Source: Tetraselmis striata
Lineage: Eukaryota > Chlorophyta > Chlorodendrophyceae > Chlorodendrales > Chlorodendraceae
Assembly: GCA_006384855.1 (NCBI GenBank)
Contig: VCJN01003428.1
Span: forward strand, 124,001 to 188,000
Direction of reading: 5' to 3'
Length of the DNA stretch: 64,000 nt
This document shows, piece after piece, positions 35,801 through 47,800 of this stretch. The position numbers were made by a program, and so were the translations under genes. How positions within the stretch are numbered: position 1 is the stretch's first letter; every line of letters begins with the position of its first letter. The notes under the pieces were generated by a model. It searched no databases. It was not told where the DNA came from and was given only the letters and a program-made list of their open reading frames with translations.

Positions 35801-38800
35801 GGGGCCCAGTCGCGAACTGCAGCAATTTTATTTTCGGAGGGGCGTGTGCCATGTTGGCTAACCATATGACCTAAATATTCTAGTTCTTTTTTGGCGAAGA
35901 AGCATTTGGGCAATCGCAGCCGTATGTCGTTATCGGCGAGGAGGCTCAGTGTGGCATTAAGGTGAATCAAATGGTCATCGAGTGAGTTGCTAAAGACTAG
36001 TACGTCGTCAAGATAAACAAGGATAAACGTGTTTTTGTGCGGTTGAAGGACGTTATTCATCCATCGTTGGAACACTGAGGGGGCATTGGACAGGCCGAAT
36101 GGCATAACCAGAAATTCGAACTGGCCGAACTGAGTTTTGAACGATGTTTTCTGAACGTCGGAGTCTTTTATGCGGAGTTGGTGATAGCCTAGGGCAAGGT
36201 CAAGAGCTGAGTAAACTGCAGCGCCGGAGAGCATATCGAGTAGCATGTCAGCGTGTGGGATTGGGAATTCTATTCGACGCGTATATTTATTTAGTTGGCG
36301 ATAATCAATGCACATGCGCAGGCCGCCATTGCCCTTTCGGGCGAATAGGACGGGTGCAGCGTAAGGCGAGAACGACTCTCTAATAAAGCCTTTGTCTAGA
36401 AAGTCATTTAACTGTTTTTTCAACTCATCCAACTCGGCAGGGGATAGGCGATATATTTTGCCGGGTGGCACTTGGGCATCGGGGAGTAGGGGTATTTCGA
36501 AATCAAAGCCCGGGCGGGATTGCGGGAGGCAGTCCAATGGTTGGCAAATACTTTTATGTTTAAGCAGGAGGGAACGGATTTGTTGGGTATATTCGGCAGA
36601 CTGGTCAGTGGTAATACTGGCTATATCATTATCTACGGAAAGGGCAGTAGTGTGTTCTGTGGCGTTGTACTCGCGCAGCATGGCACAGAAGAACACAGTG
36701 TCGGGATCTTTTTTAAGTATCTCACGAGCCATAGTGTTGGCGTGAACCACATCGACGTTACTTGAGCGAGGTTCAATAGGGCATGTCACGGTGTGCCCGT
36801 CGGAGAACGTGAGTGAACCGGTGGTCCAATTAATATTTGGGTTATGGTGTTTGAGAAAGGAAAGGCCAAGGACGGCGTCGAAGTTATTCTGTAAGGGGGT
36901 TACAATAAACTCAACGTTTGCCTGATATCCATTTATGTCTAGTCGTAATGTGCAGGACTGTGATGCCAGGGTCATACGGCCGTCTGCCATAATAATACGT
37001 ATTTTATTTTGTAGCGGTGCGGTATTAAATTTGCGCAGGCGGGCGAAGGCCTCGTCAATAAAACACAGTGTAGCGCCGGAATCCAGGAGTATAGTGAGCG
37101 GGGGTAAGTCCGGGTGGTCAGGTAGTTTGGGTTTCAGTAGTAGTAAGTCGTGATCGGACATTGACGTTATAAAAGCTTTATCAGTTTCAAAACGGGGTTG
37201 GTGGGTTTTCTTAAATGTCTTATTGGGGATATATGACTTACCTTTAGACTCAAGCTCAAGACCCTTGATGTGTTCAGAGCGCATACTGTCGTTGTGCGCC
37301 GTGGCCGCCTGCTCGTCGACAGTGTTGTCGGCGAGGTAAACATCCACGATCCAGTTGGTTGGTGGCATAGGCAGGTCATCAGTGGCAGTTGTGGCAGTGT
37401 GGAACAGATAAGTGCCGGCGGGGTATGAGTGGATGAGGCGGTACTTAGCCAAGATGGGACGCCAGGATTTTCCGAGGTCGCTATTCCAGCGGGGTAAAAC
37501 AATAATAGCCCGGGTGTTATACGGGGACTCCTGACGCTGAGCTTCGAAGTGCTCGAGTATAGGCAGGGCAGACTCATCATACGGGGGGTGGATAAACACT
37601 GTATGGCCGACAGCCGATGTAGCAGTAAACGGAATATCGCGCGAACAAAAATTCGGGCAAACCGCGTCAAACGCAGAAGCGCAAGCATCAAGGGTAACTG
37701 GGCCATAATTAAAATTAAGGCGGGCAAACTCATCACGGTCAAAGGCTGTAGAGTCGGGTGGGCAGGCCGTTGGGCGGGCAGGTTTGGTTTTAGTGGCAGG
37801 TGCAGGGCGGCGGCGGTAAAATTTCCGAATAGCAGCGCGTTTTTCAATCGCGGACAACTTGGCAGTGGCCATGTCGGCCGGGATGGCAAAGTCGGCAGTA
37901 GCAAGCAGGAACCGGCACAGCTCGTGCGAAGGCAACGAGTGTGTCGACTCGACAGTCAACGGGACTGAAGAGGAGGCCCCGTCATGCGCAGGCACCGGCA
38001 CGCAGGGCTCGGCCGCGCTCTCAGGAGTTATCTCGTTCACCGGGGGCAAGCCAATAGGCATAGTCTCAGGGATGGGGGACAGACTCGGCCAGTAAGAAAG
38101 ATCATCGATTGATTTACATTTCGACATCGAATCTAAACTGGCCCCAAACCGTCATTGACCGGCAGGGCGGTTCAAGTTCAGCTTAGTGATACCTTTAGCT
38201 GCCTTGTTGGCAGCCACTGTCTGGCGCCAAGCTTGCTTGTCAGCCTCGCTCGTCGACGAGCATTTCATGATGGAGTGGCCCATTCGGCCGCAGCCATCGC
38301 ATTTGCCGTCATAGCGGTCATAGCCAGAAAGGCGGGGGGTGGCGGGTGTGGGGGTGAGATGGGGGGGAGGGGGGGTGGATGGGCCTGCGGGGGGAAACGG
38401 GCCTGCACCCGGACGGATGTAGCGGTGCGGGGGGGCATCGGCAGTATATTTGCGTTTGCCGTTGGCGGCAGCGGCGAACTCGAGATCAATGGCCTCAAGG
38501 TGGCGGCAGATGGTGGAGTAGGAGTCGATCGGCTCGTCAGCGCGACGGCTCGCAGCCTCGAGGGCGACTTGAGCCGAGTGGGGTAGGCACGCTTGGATGA
38601 CGCCAACGACGGTGAATTCGTCGTACCGACGATGTACCGGGAGCAGGTCGAAGGTGCGCCGCAGGTGTTGGGCGAGCTTGATGGCGGTGCCCGGCAGGTG
38701 GGGGTGGTTAGGGGCGATGCGGAGGGCAGTGGCGTAACGCATGATGACGCCAGGCAGGTTGGAGTTGGAGTGGAAGCATGCCACGAGCTTGGACTGGAAG

Positions 38801-41800
38801 TCGTCGATGTCTGCGAAGATGGTGGAGACGCTCACGCCGGGCGCGACTTCGCGGGACACGGGGGGGTTGTCGGCAGTTAGGCCGCGATAGGCCATGCCAG
38901 CGTCCGACTCTGGAGGGAACTGGCGGAGTATCCATGCCTCAAGAGCGGGGGTCCAGTAGATGCCGGCGATGAGCTCACGGAGTTCTGTAAAAAAGGCGAT
39001 GAGTTGGCGGACTTCACGGCGGTCGCCGAGAATGCGGGAGGCGTTGATGATGTCTCGAGTCGGGACGCGGGTTTTAGTTTTGGCGAGCTCCACCTGGATG
39101 ACGCGGGCAACATGGGTGTCGATTTCCATGGCCTCGAAGCCCGCGGCAGCAGCGGCGGCGGCGGCGGCGGCGTGGTCAGCCATAGTAGCGGCGGCGGCGG
39201 CGCGGCGGGTGACGGGCATACGCAGTGGAAACGCAGCGGGGGATCTTTAACCAGAGCTCAGCGAAACCAATGTAAGCTTTAGGCGAGAGACTGTAACATA
39301 GGCAAGGAAAAGGTTTGCAGCAAATGAAATTGTTACAGTTTGCCAAGGCATACACGGCTTTTGTACCACTATCCGTTTGGCTGTCGGTTTGCATGTAGGC
39401 ATTTAGGTTCATGTATGCAATCTAGGCTTGCTGTCATCATGGGGTCATCGGGTTGCTATGGCTGGTGAAAGCATGGCATGTGGCGAGCATGTGGCAAGCA
39501 TGTGGCAAGCATGTGACAAGCACGTGGCAAGCATGTGGCGAGCATGTGACAGGCATGTGGCAAGCATATCTGTGTGGGTGGGTGAGCAGCTTTGTTGCGT
39601 GTTGTTGTGTTAATATAAGGGAGTGAGTGTTGTGAGTATGACGGTATAGGTGTGTGGGTATAGGTAGGTATAGGTGGATATATAGGTAGGTGTAGGTAAC
39701 GCTAACAGGGTTGTTGATTTCCCATGCTGCTTTCGATTTGGGAACTCAGGCTACCTACCCATTCGGCAGGGAATCCATTCCGGGATCAACGAGGGCTGAC
39801 ACAGCCGAGGATGAGGACGAGCACGACACACAGCTACCCGAGCCACCAACGGCAACTGAACCGACTGTGGCAGAGGCAACTTCACCCACAGTCAGTACGC
39901 CTGAGGTTGAACACACCGTCAAACTTGAAGAGTAAGTGATTTTGTTTTTTCTCAAGTGCCCTCCTTACTTACGATCTAAGCATGATTCATTCGCGCAAGC
40001 GCCTTTCCCGGCGTAATCTTACTAAATAACTGGGATAAATTTGTGTTTGCAGGTGGATGAAACTCCTAACCCGGTTCAAAAGGCTATATAAAAGGGAGGG
40101 CCGGGAAGCGTACTTCGATGCCCACCTCAAAATGGGTAGGAAAGACAATCCGGCGGTTCGGTATGGAACGCATCACCGTGAGATTCCCTGGTAAGTGCTC
40201 CCCAAGTACCGCCAGCATGCACCTTCAATTCGGGGACACGATATCCCTTACTAAGGTGTGGTAACCTTGTCATTTCCTAAAGGAACCAGGCATACTGCGA
40301 CCCGGGCCCGCCCTTCATCGAGCAAGAATTTCCGTACGATTATGCGGGCCTCTTCATGGGGACGCACAAGCTGCACGGCAAGGTCCTACGGTCCTTGCGT
40401 CACAAAACGGGAGGCAAAGTTGAGAACCTTGACAAGGCAGTTGAACAAGGCTTCATGACAAAATCTCAAGCCGCTACTTTCCTCCGCAAGTGCCGCAAGG
40501 AGATAAGCGATTTTGAGGGCCCCGCATGTCTCGATGATTGTGATCCGTAAGTGCCTGCCCATTAATTGCCTATTGATTTTACATTTTCGCGTGCCTTCCG
40601 ACCTATGCTTTTATACCATGCAAAAGTAGAAACTGAGTCATGATGTTGGTGCCTCTACAGGAAAATCGGCGAGTGTCTTCTTCTAACCTACTCTCGTGGG
40701 GAACACATGCGACCGATCTACGGCACGCCAACGGTCGGTCTCCATATCAAAGAGCTCATCGAAATATTATCGGGTGGTGCGATGACGAAGTTCAATGACA
40801 CCGGGGCACCTTTTGATGTTATCACCTCCGTGTGGCTACAAAGTGACCAAATCATCGCCGTCGCAAGGTACCAAGCGGCATGTTTCGCAAACCAGAGGTA
40901 ACTATGTAGGAGACACTCTCTGACTTAACAATATTTTGATATATATGCCGTCGCGTAATTACTTTCATCGTTTCAAAGATGAGATTGTGTGTACTTATAT
41001 TTCCGCATGACCCTCAGGATGGTGGCAAAGCCGTGCGATGTTGTTCCAGAGAAGCCTACACATGCCGAGCTGCTTCATTTTTGGACGCCTTGGTTCATTG
41101 CAGGAGACTCGCCGCCACCGTAAGTACCGGCCTTCGACCGCCTGTCCAGTACTTATAAACTCTGTTCTACTTCTAATTATCACTTGTCTTTTAATAGCAA
41201 AGCAGTTTTTTAATGTTCATATGACTGCCTGGCCCTCTAATACAATGCTATGCGCTTATGATAGGGTTGCCGAGAAGCCCGCGGAGAAGGCCGAAAAGGC
41301 GACTCCAACTCATGCCGCGGCCGGGTATGATTGCTTGCTCCATTCGGGAGGACTACATGCTCGGGTTGATAACCCCTTGATAACTTACACCACCGGCTCA
41401 TATACAGTAATCACTCTGTGCCTAAAATGCTGCTCTGTGTCATGTAGGACTTCAAAGTCCCCCAAGAAGGCTAAAGCCGCAAAGCAAGCCTCAAAGTTAC
41501 CGGCCGAAGAGCCGAAGACGGCAAAGGAGAAGGCTACGAACAAGTCACTCATCTGCCCGGGCTCCCGTGGGGTAAGTCCCTATATGCCGTTAAGGAATCC
41601 TTCATAGTCATTTTATTGTCCGAGTCGGTGTCAATCAAAGCACGCGCGGCAATGAGTTATCCTTCTGACACTTATACACGGATGCATTTTGCAGGTCTTC
41701 TGCCGTGCCAAAAACTCAAAAAGAGGCTGCCGCAGGCGGCTCGAAGGCAGCGCCGGCCGCCGCCCCATCAACTGCAACGTAAGTTGTAAGAATGGTGACA

Positions 41801-44800
41801 TCGACATGCATAAAAATTAATTGCTAATACAATAGACAACACACCTACTAAGTATGTGCTACTTGGTGTTAAATTTGCCGGGCACTCTGTGACTGAGTCG
41901 TTGGACACCACCGGCTCATATACAGTAAATCACTCTGAGGCTAAAATTCTGCTCTGTGTCATGTACGCCTTCAAAGTCCCCCAAGAAGGCTAAAGCCGCA
42001 AAGCAAGCCTCAAAGTTACCGGCCGAAGAGCCGAAGACGGCAAAGGAGAAGGCTACGAACAAGTCATCTGCCCGGGCTCCCGTGGGGTAAGTCCCTATAT
42101 GTCGTTAAGGAATGCTTCATAGTCATTTTATTGTCCGAGTCGGTGTCAATCAAAGCACGCGCGGCAATGAATTATCCTTCTGACACTTATACACGGATGC
42201 ATTTTGCAGGTCTTCTGCCGTGCCAAAAACTCCAAAAGAGGCTGCCGCAGGCGGCTCGAAGGCAGCGCCGGCCGCCGCCCCATCAACTGCAACGTAAGTA
42301 GAAGGGTGACATCGACATACATAAAAATTGCTAATACAATGGACAACACACCTAATAAGTATGTGCTGCTTTGTGTTTAAATTGCAGGGCACTCGGTGAG
42401 TCGTCGCAAGGGAGGGAGACAAATCATGGTGCATCAGCCGCGGCTCAAGTCGACATGAACGTTTGAATTGCCACTGAAGTTAATTCTTCGAATGTATCTT
42501 GATGCGCATGGATTCATGGATTCATTCACTTACAACGGGCGGCGCTTTTGGTTGTCATAGGCTCTCAAAGACCGCGGCGAAGAAACAGCCGGCAAAGGCT
42601 ACATCAAAGGCAAAGACCGTACCATCCAAGCAGGGTACAAACACACCGAAGCTCAGGTAATATAACCACTCAAGCCACATTATTTCGTGCTGATTAAATC
42701 ATGTTTAGATTCCATTTTTATTGACAGTTCCTCCATCTACTAAGCTATTTCTTGCATTCTTTCAGGATGTCAACCGCTCCAGCTCTAGTGAAGTACAGGC
42801 GGCCACTTGACTGGACTCCTTCAAAGCCAAACCACGACTGGTGCTTGAAGTACATTGACAACGGCACTATTCAAGTGTTCTTGTATGAAGGTAACTTATC
42901 ACAGCTTTCACATGCCCTTTAACCATCGAATATATATTCATGGGTGAGTCCCATACATTTCACATATGTTGCATATATACACGTTTTGTACTTAATGAAA
43001 TGTGCAACTATATAAACACATTTATTGCCGATATATTTATGTTTCGCGTAGGTAGATTTCTTTGTGTTACAAATGTGTACAAGTAATTACTTGAACGGAT
43101 TATTGCGATCCCACGGAACGACTCATGCGGTCAGGTGTGGCTGGGCTCATGCGTCCATGCTGTGGATGGAAGCATGCGTCCATGCTGTGGATGGACGCAT
43201 GCGTCCATGCTGAGGATGGACGCATGCTTCCATGCTGTGGATGGACGCGTGCGTCCATGCTGTGGATGGGCGCATGCGTCCATGCTGTGGATGGGCGCAT
43301 GCGTCCATGCTGTGGATGGACGCATGCGTCAATCCTGTACAGGGTTACCAGTGTCTATGTTGGACAAAAGTGTATCTTTGTGATATAATTATGTCATGCA
43401 TATAGTCTTCATTTTATTATTTATTTTACTAATTATGACTATCTTCGCAGACAAGGAGGAGAATGTGACAAAGCCGGCACTTTTGCCAGTGCAAGGGGAG
43501 TGTATCCATGTTACTCCCCCATCAAGCTTGGTGATGTTGCATCAGTCGAGATAAGCGGGACATATAGTCTGTTGTTCAGATTCAAGAAGGACAGCGGTGA
43601 TTCAACGGAGGGTGTCTTGGCCATCTCTGGCCTGGTTCCGAAATCCATGAACCCAACCCCCGCTTCGATATTATCGAGTATCTGGGGCTACATCCCTGCG
43701 TGGCTTTTCAACCCCGGGTACGCAAGAGACACCATTCGGGACGTCCTGACTTCAAAAGCTGTGAACATACACGCGAAGAAAACAGTCCCTTTCATGAGGA
43801 AGAACGCCAAGACAAACCTCTACAACATCTTCCTGAATGGTTACCTTGGCTTGTTTGCAACGCATGGATCGCAACATCTTGTCGATCCGAGCTCCGGGGT
43901 CAAGATTTTAAGCCTCGTGACACTGAACGCCAGGGTGCGCGATCGGCCCATTCATCGCTAATAAAATTTTCAACTATCCTATTCGTTGATGTCCTGTGTG
44001 CTGCTAACGTACTAATTTCTATGCAACTGATTCTTGTTCTCCACTCAGGTGCCGGGTGGGTCTGGGTCGGCTGGCACTTTCGAGCTACCAATCGAAGTCC
44101 TTTCTCCTCCAACAGACGATCTCGCCGCGCGTGAGCTCCACATGCCTCATGTCCACGACTTGGCTTCTGAGTTCGAGGTAAATAAGCTTCCCTAATTGCG
44201 TAAGAAAAATTTTTTAGTTAAGCTGGAATTATAATTACGGTAAACCGGTTGTTGAGCTCTCAATCTAAGAATCGACAATATGCACAGGCCAACGGCAAGG
44301 ATCATAGCCAGGGCAAGTTTATTGTTCTGATGACCAGCAAGACGAGTTCTAAGACCTTGAAGCCAAAGGAGGTTGGCCAGATGTTGAAAACAGATGATTT
44401 CGGGTCCAAGGTATGATTACACCGGCTCTTGTTGCTTGGTAAAACCCGAAACCAACGATCAAGATTGCTTCAAAGTTTCCCAACGTTTGCCACCTCACAA
44501 AGTTTTACCTAAGAAAGTTTTTATTTACACATGACAGGAGTGGATCGTAAGGATGAATAAGGAATTCAACTTCTATGTCATCGTCGGTAATCACCGAAGG
44601 GCGGCTTCAAAGCTCGTGATTTCCCGAACCGAGATCGAAGCCATCAAGCAGGAGCTATCCAAGTGGGAGTGCCTCGTTCTCTGCGCATTGAATGAGCAGG
44701 TTGCGAGATACATCGGCAATCGCCAAAATATCACCAATGCCAACACCACAATCAACACCCAGCTTGACAACTACCGCCTTCTTCGCAAAGAATACGAGAT

Positions 44801-47800
44801 GATGCGCGAGATTGATGACAAGCGACTCGAGGGTGAGGGTGACGAAGAAGAGTTCTCCTACAAGCGCTGGAGTAGCGAGAGCAAGGACGATCTGGTTACG
44901 GATCCGGTTATGAAGGAGAAGTACTCGAGGTTCAGCTACCTATGGAAGAGTTGCGGATTCGCTCTTAAGCGGAATCCAGAAAACGTGAGTGCCCCTCCCC
45001 AGACGTATGAAGATATGTGTGTCAGTACATATAACTCCTAAAATTACATGTATATCCTGAAACATATGAGCATATATTATCGACTCTACATAATTATTTA
45101 TTTAGGTTATATAAGTTTGACATGGATATATACTGTAGATTAGGTAACTTCTCACAAGTCACTGTGTCATACATGAAGAACATCTTCGCTTGCGTCCATG
45201 CTGTGGATGGACTCATACATGCGTCCATGCTGTGGATGGAAGCATGCGTCTATGTTGGGCATGGACGCGTGCGTCCATGCTGTGGATTGAAGCATGCGTC
45301 CATGCTGGGGATGGAAGCATGAGTCCATGCTGTAGATGGAAGCATGCGTCCATGCTGTGGATGGGGACATCGGGCCACGTTGGATTAGGTACGTTAAAAG
45401 ACAACAAATACATTGTATATCCTAACAGTTGGCATTCTCTCCTTCTCAGGGTCAATTGGGTCCGCCATCTCACGCTGCTCTTTTCAAGGCTACTGTCATG
45501 AGGAAATATGACATTTGGAAGGCAGTCGAGGAGCTCATGGAAGCGTTTCAAAGCGGGAGTCTGGAAATGCCGGAGCAAGGCTCTATTCTCAAGCTGCTCG
45601 ATGGATTGAAAATCAAGTCTACCACCAAGCCAGCTCACAAAAAGGATGCCTTCCTCATCAGGGAGTGCAACAAGATCTTCAAGTCTAGGTGTCTTGATAG
45701 GGGCTACAGGCACTTCACCAAGAAGTTGGCATTGCAGGCTGGCATCGATTGCTACCTCCCAGACTCGGAGGAAGCTGATCAATCCCTCAAGCCGCATTTC
45801 CCCGAGCAAGTCCTGGAGGAGCTTACTGCTACATCACATGCACGGTGGGAATATCCAGAGGTAAGTCGCGCCATTCTCATATTCATACATCCCATCTGCC
45901 TCAACCATGGTATGCATCATTGCTGAAGAATCCTTGTCATGTGGTGCTCAGATTCGGAAGGTCGTCGACCGGCTGATGAATCCCAGCGACAATCTGACGG
46001 TGTTCCCAAACGGCAGCACTTGCACTCCCGCCATTACTCACCTGAAGATCGTGGAGTATCTCAGGGGGGTCGTCCTCACCCACTATGGCCAAGAATTCGG
46101 TAGGTTGCGCCAAGGAAATAACCGTACCTCGTAGTTGTATTGGCGCTTTGTCTATCGCAGACTGAGGTTTATTGTGCGTGTCTATAATCCAGATGCGGAT
46201 TGGGATACCTTTGCGCGCTCGACCAGTACCTGGACCAAAGCAATTGACGGTGATCTTGAGAAATCCGATGCTCAAGGATTTGCTATCCTGCTCCACCCCG
46301 TAATCCGGTCAAAGGAGGATCAAATCCAGGCGTATCTACAGCCCATTCCGAAGGAGAAGTGGTGCGTATTTTACCCAAATTCCGGTGGGGCTTGATATAG
46401 AAATTCGCATTTGACATTGCTTTAGCTAATTAAGGTGGTATCTCTTCACACACTCGCATATGCAGGACACCGCCTAAGGACCCTCTTCAATGGGAGTCGT
46501 CCATGAGGACTTTCTTTGCTACAACAACGTACACCGCTGCGAGGCAACAGCGCCAGCTCACTCCTGTCCGGCAAAAACTCTTCCTGAAGTGGCACGATTG
46601 GATTAGGAAAGTCAAGAGCGGCTATTTCAGCAAGCGCGCTCAGGCTGCGCCGTTGACAAAAGATGCCCAGCGATGGAATTTGATTCATCATCAAAGTGAT
46701 CTCATTTCAAAGTAGCCCCCCCCCCCTCCCCACGGCTGGCGGTGTCATGCAGGCAACCGCAACGCGGTCACTAAAATAAGAGAGAATTGTTTTTTGTTTA
46801 CAGGCACATTATCATCAAGGGTGATTTCGACAATCACAGGGACAACATCAAGCAGTTGGTGGCATCCACAGCGAAGCCCGTATCTCTTCTCATCGCAGAC
46901 AGCAACTACGGGCTCAACTTGGGCCCCTAGGATGTGGCATGGACTTCGGAATTCAAGAACACACTGAGCTTGGTGGATCATTGCAACGATGGCCTGCAGA
47001 ATTGCAAGTTCATCTGGTTCCTTACGGACCAGGCACTTCCCCATGCCATGGCCGCCATCTCCGAGCGCGACATGCAATTCAAGGTGTTCTATTGGAGCAA
47101 GAATCGCGGGAACTGCGCCGGTGACCGTTTCACATCCGACGGTGAGATCTTCTTGATGTGTTGGCCACCCGGCCACCAACTCGACATCTTCAAGGATCCC
47201 ACTGAGCCCGAGCGGTACACTACCAACCCCTATTGCGCCCGCATACCATCCTCCAACATGTTCCGGCTGGAGTCAACCGATGTGAGCAAGCCCACCAACA
47301 GCGCGCAAAAACCAATTGCGCTCATTCGGAGGATCCTGGACTTTGCCACGGAACCGGGAAGTCTCATTTTGGATGTGACTTGCGGCACAGGCACTACAGC
47401 GGTAAGTGATCCGTGAGTGGCCCCGGCATCAATGCCTATATTACAAGTAATACAACCAAAAGTGAACAACCAAAATTTATACTTTCTGTCATCAAAGTAG
47501 TGTGGCCGTCCGGTGACTTTGTGCTTGGCATTTTTCGCAGCTTGCTTCCATCGTCAGAATGCAAGACCTGGCTATTAGCCGCAAGGCCCGCATTCAAACC
47601 CCCGACTCCGTCATCTTGGTGGAGAAAGACGATACCCAGCACGAAGGCGCTGTGACGAGGATCAAAGAGTGGTTGGCTCTGAGCAAAGATGAAGCCGACG
47701 CGCTGGAGGATCGCAAACTCGGAACTTTTCCGAGGAAAGCTGGCGGTGGTGCTGAGGATGGCGAGGAGGAGGAGGAGGAGGCTAAAGAGCCTCTGGCGCA

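Larger units (their letters stand above)
33111..39707 (-). mobile_element. Ty3/gypsy chromovirus-type retroelement 'gypsy-2', young and apparently whole
   Basis: Two 437-base LTRs flank gag, Dam-like/protease/RT/RNase H and integrase/chromodomain coding regions, all on the minus strand. The insertion duplicated GGGTT (33106-33110 and 39708-39712). By eye the LTRs differ at about three positions, so the insertion is recent. It lies in intron 1 of the ParB-methyltransferase gene in antisense orientation. All expected parts are present and the element looks whole. Confidence 0.95.

Noticed and set aside
29286-45370. CRISPR-like look of the regularly spaced palindromic repeats
   Set aside because: Units are directly contiguous with no unique spacers, no cas-like genes are present and the genome is eukaryotic.
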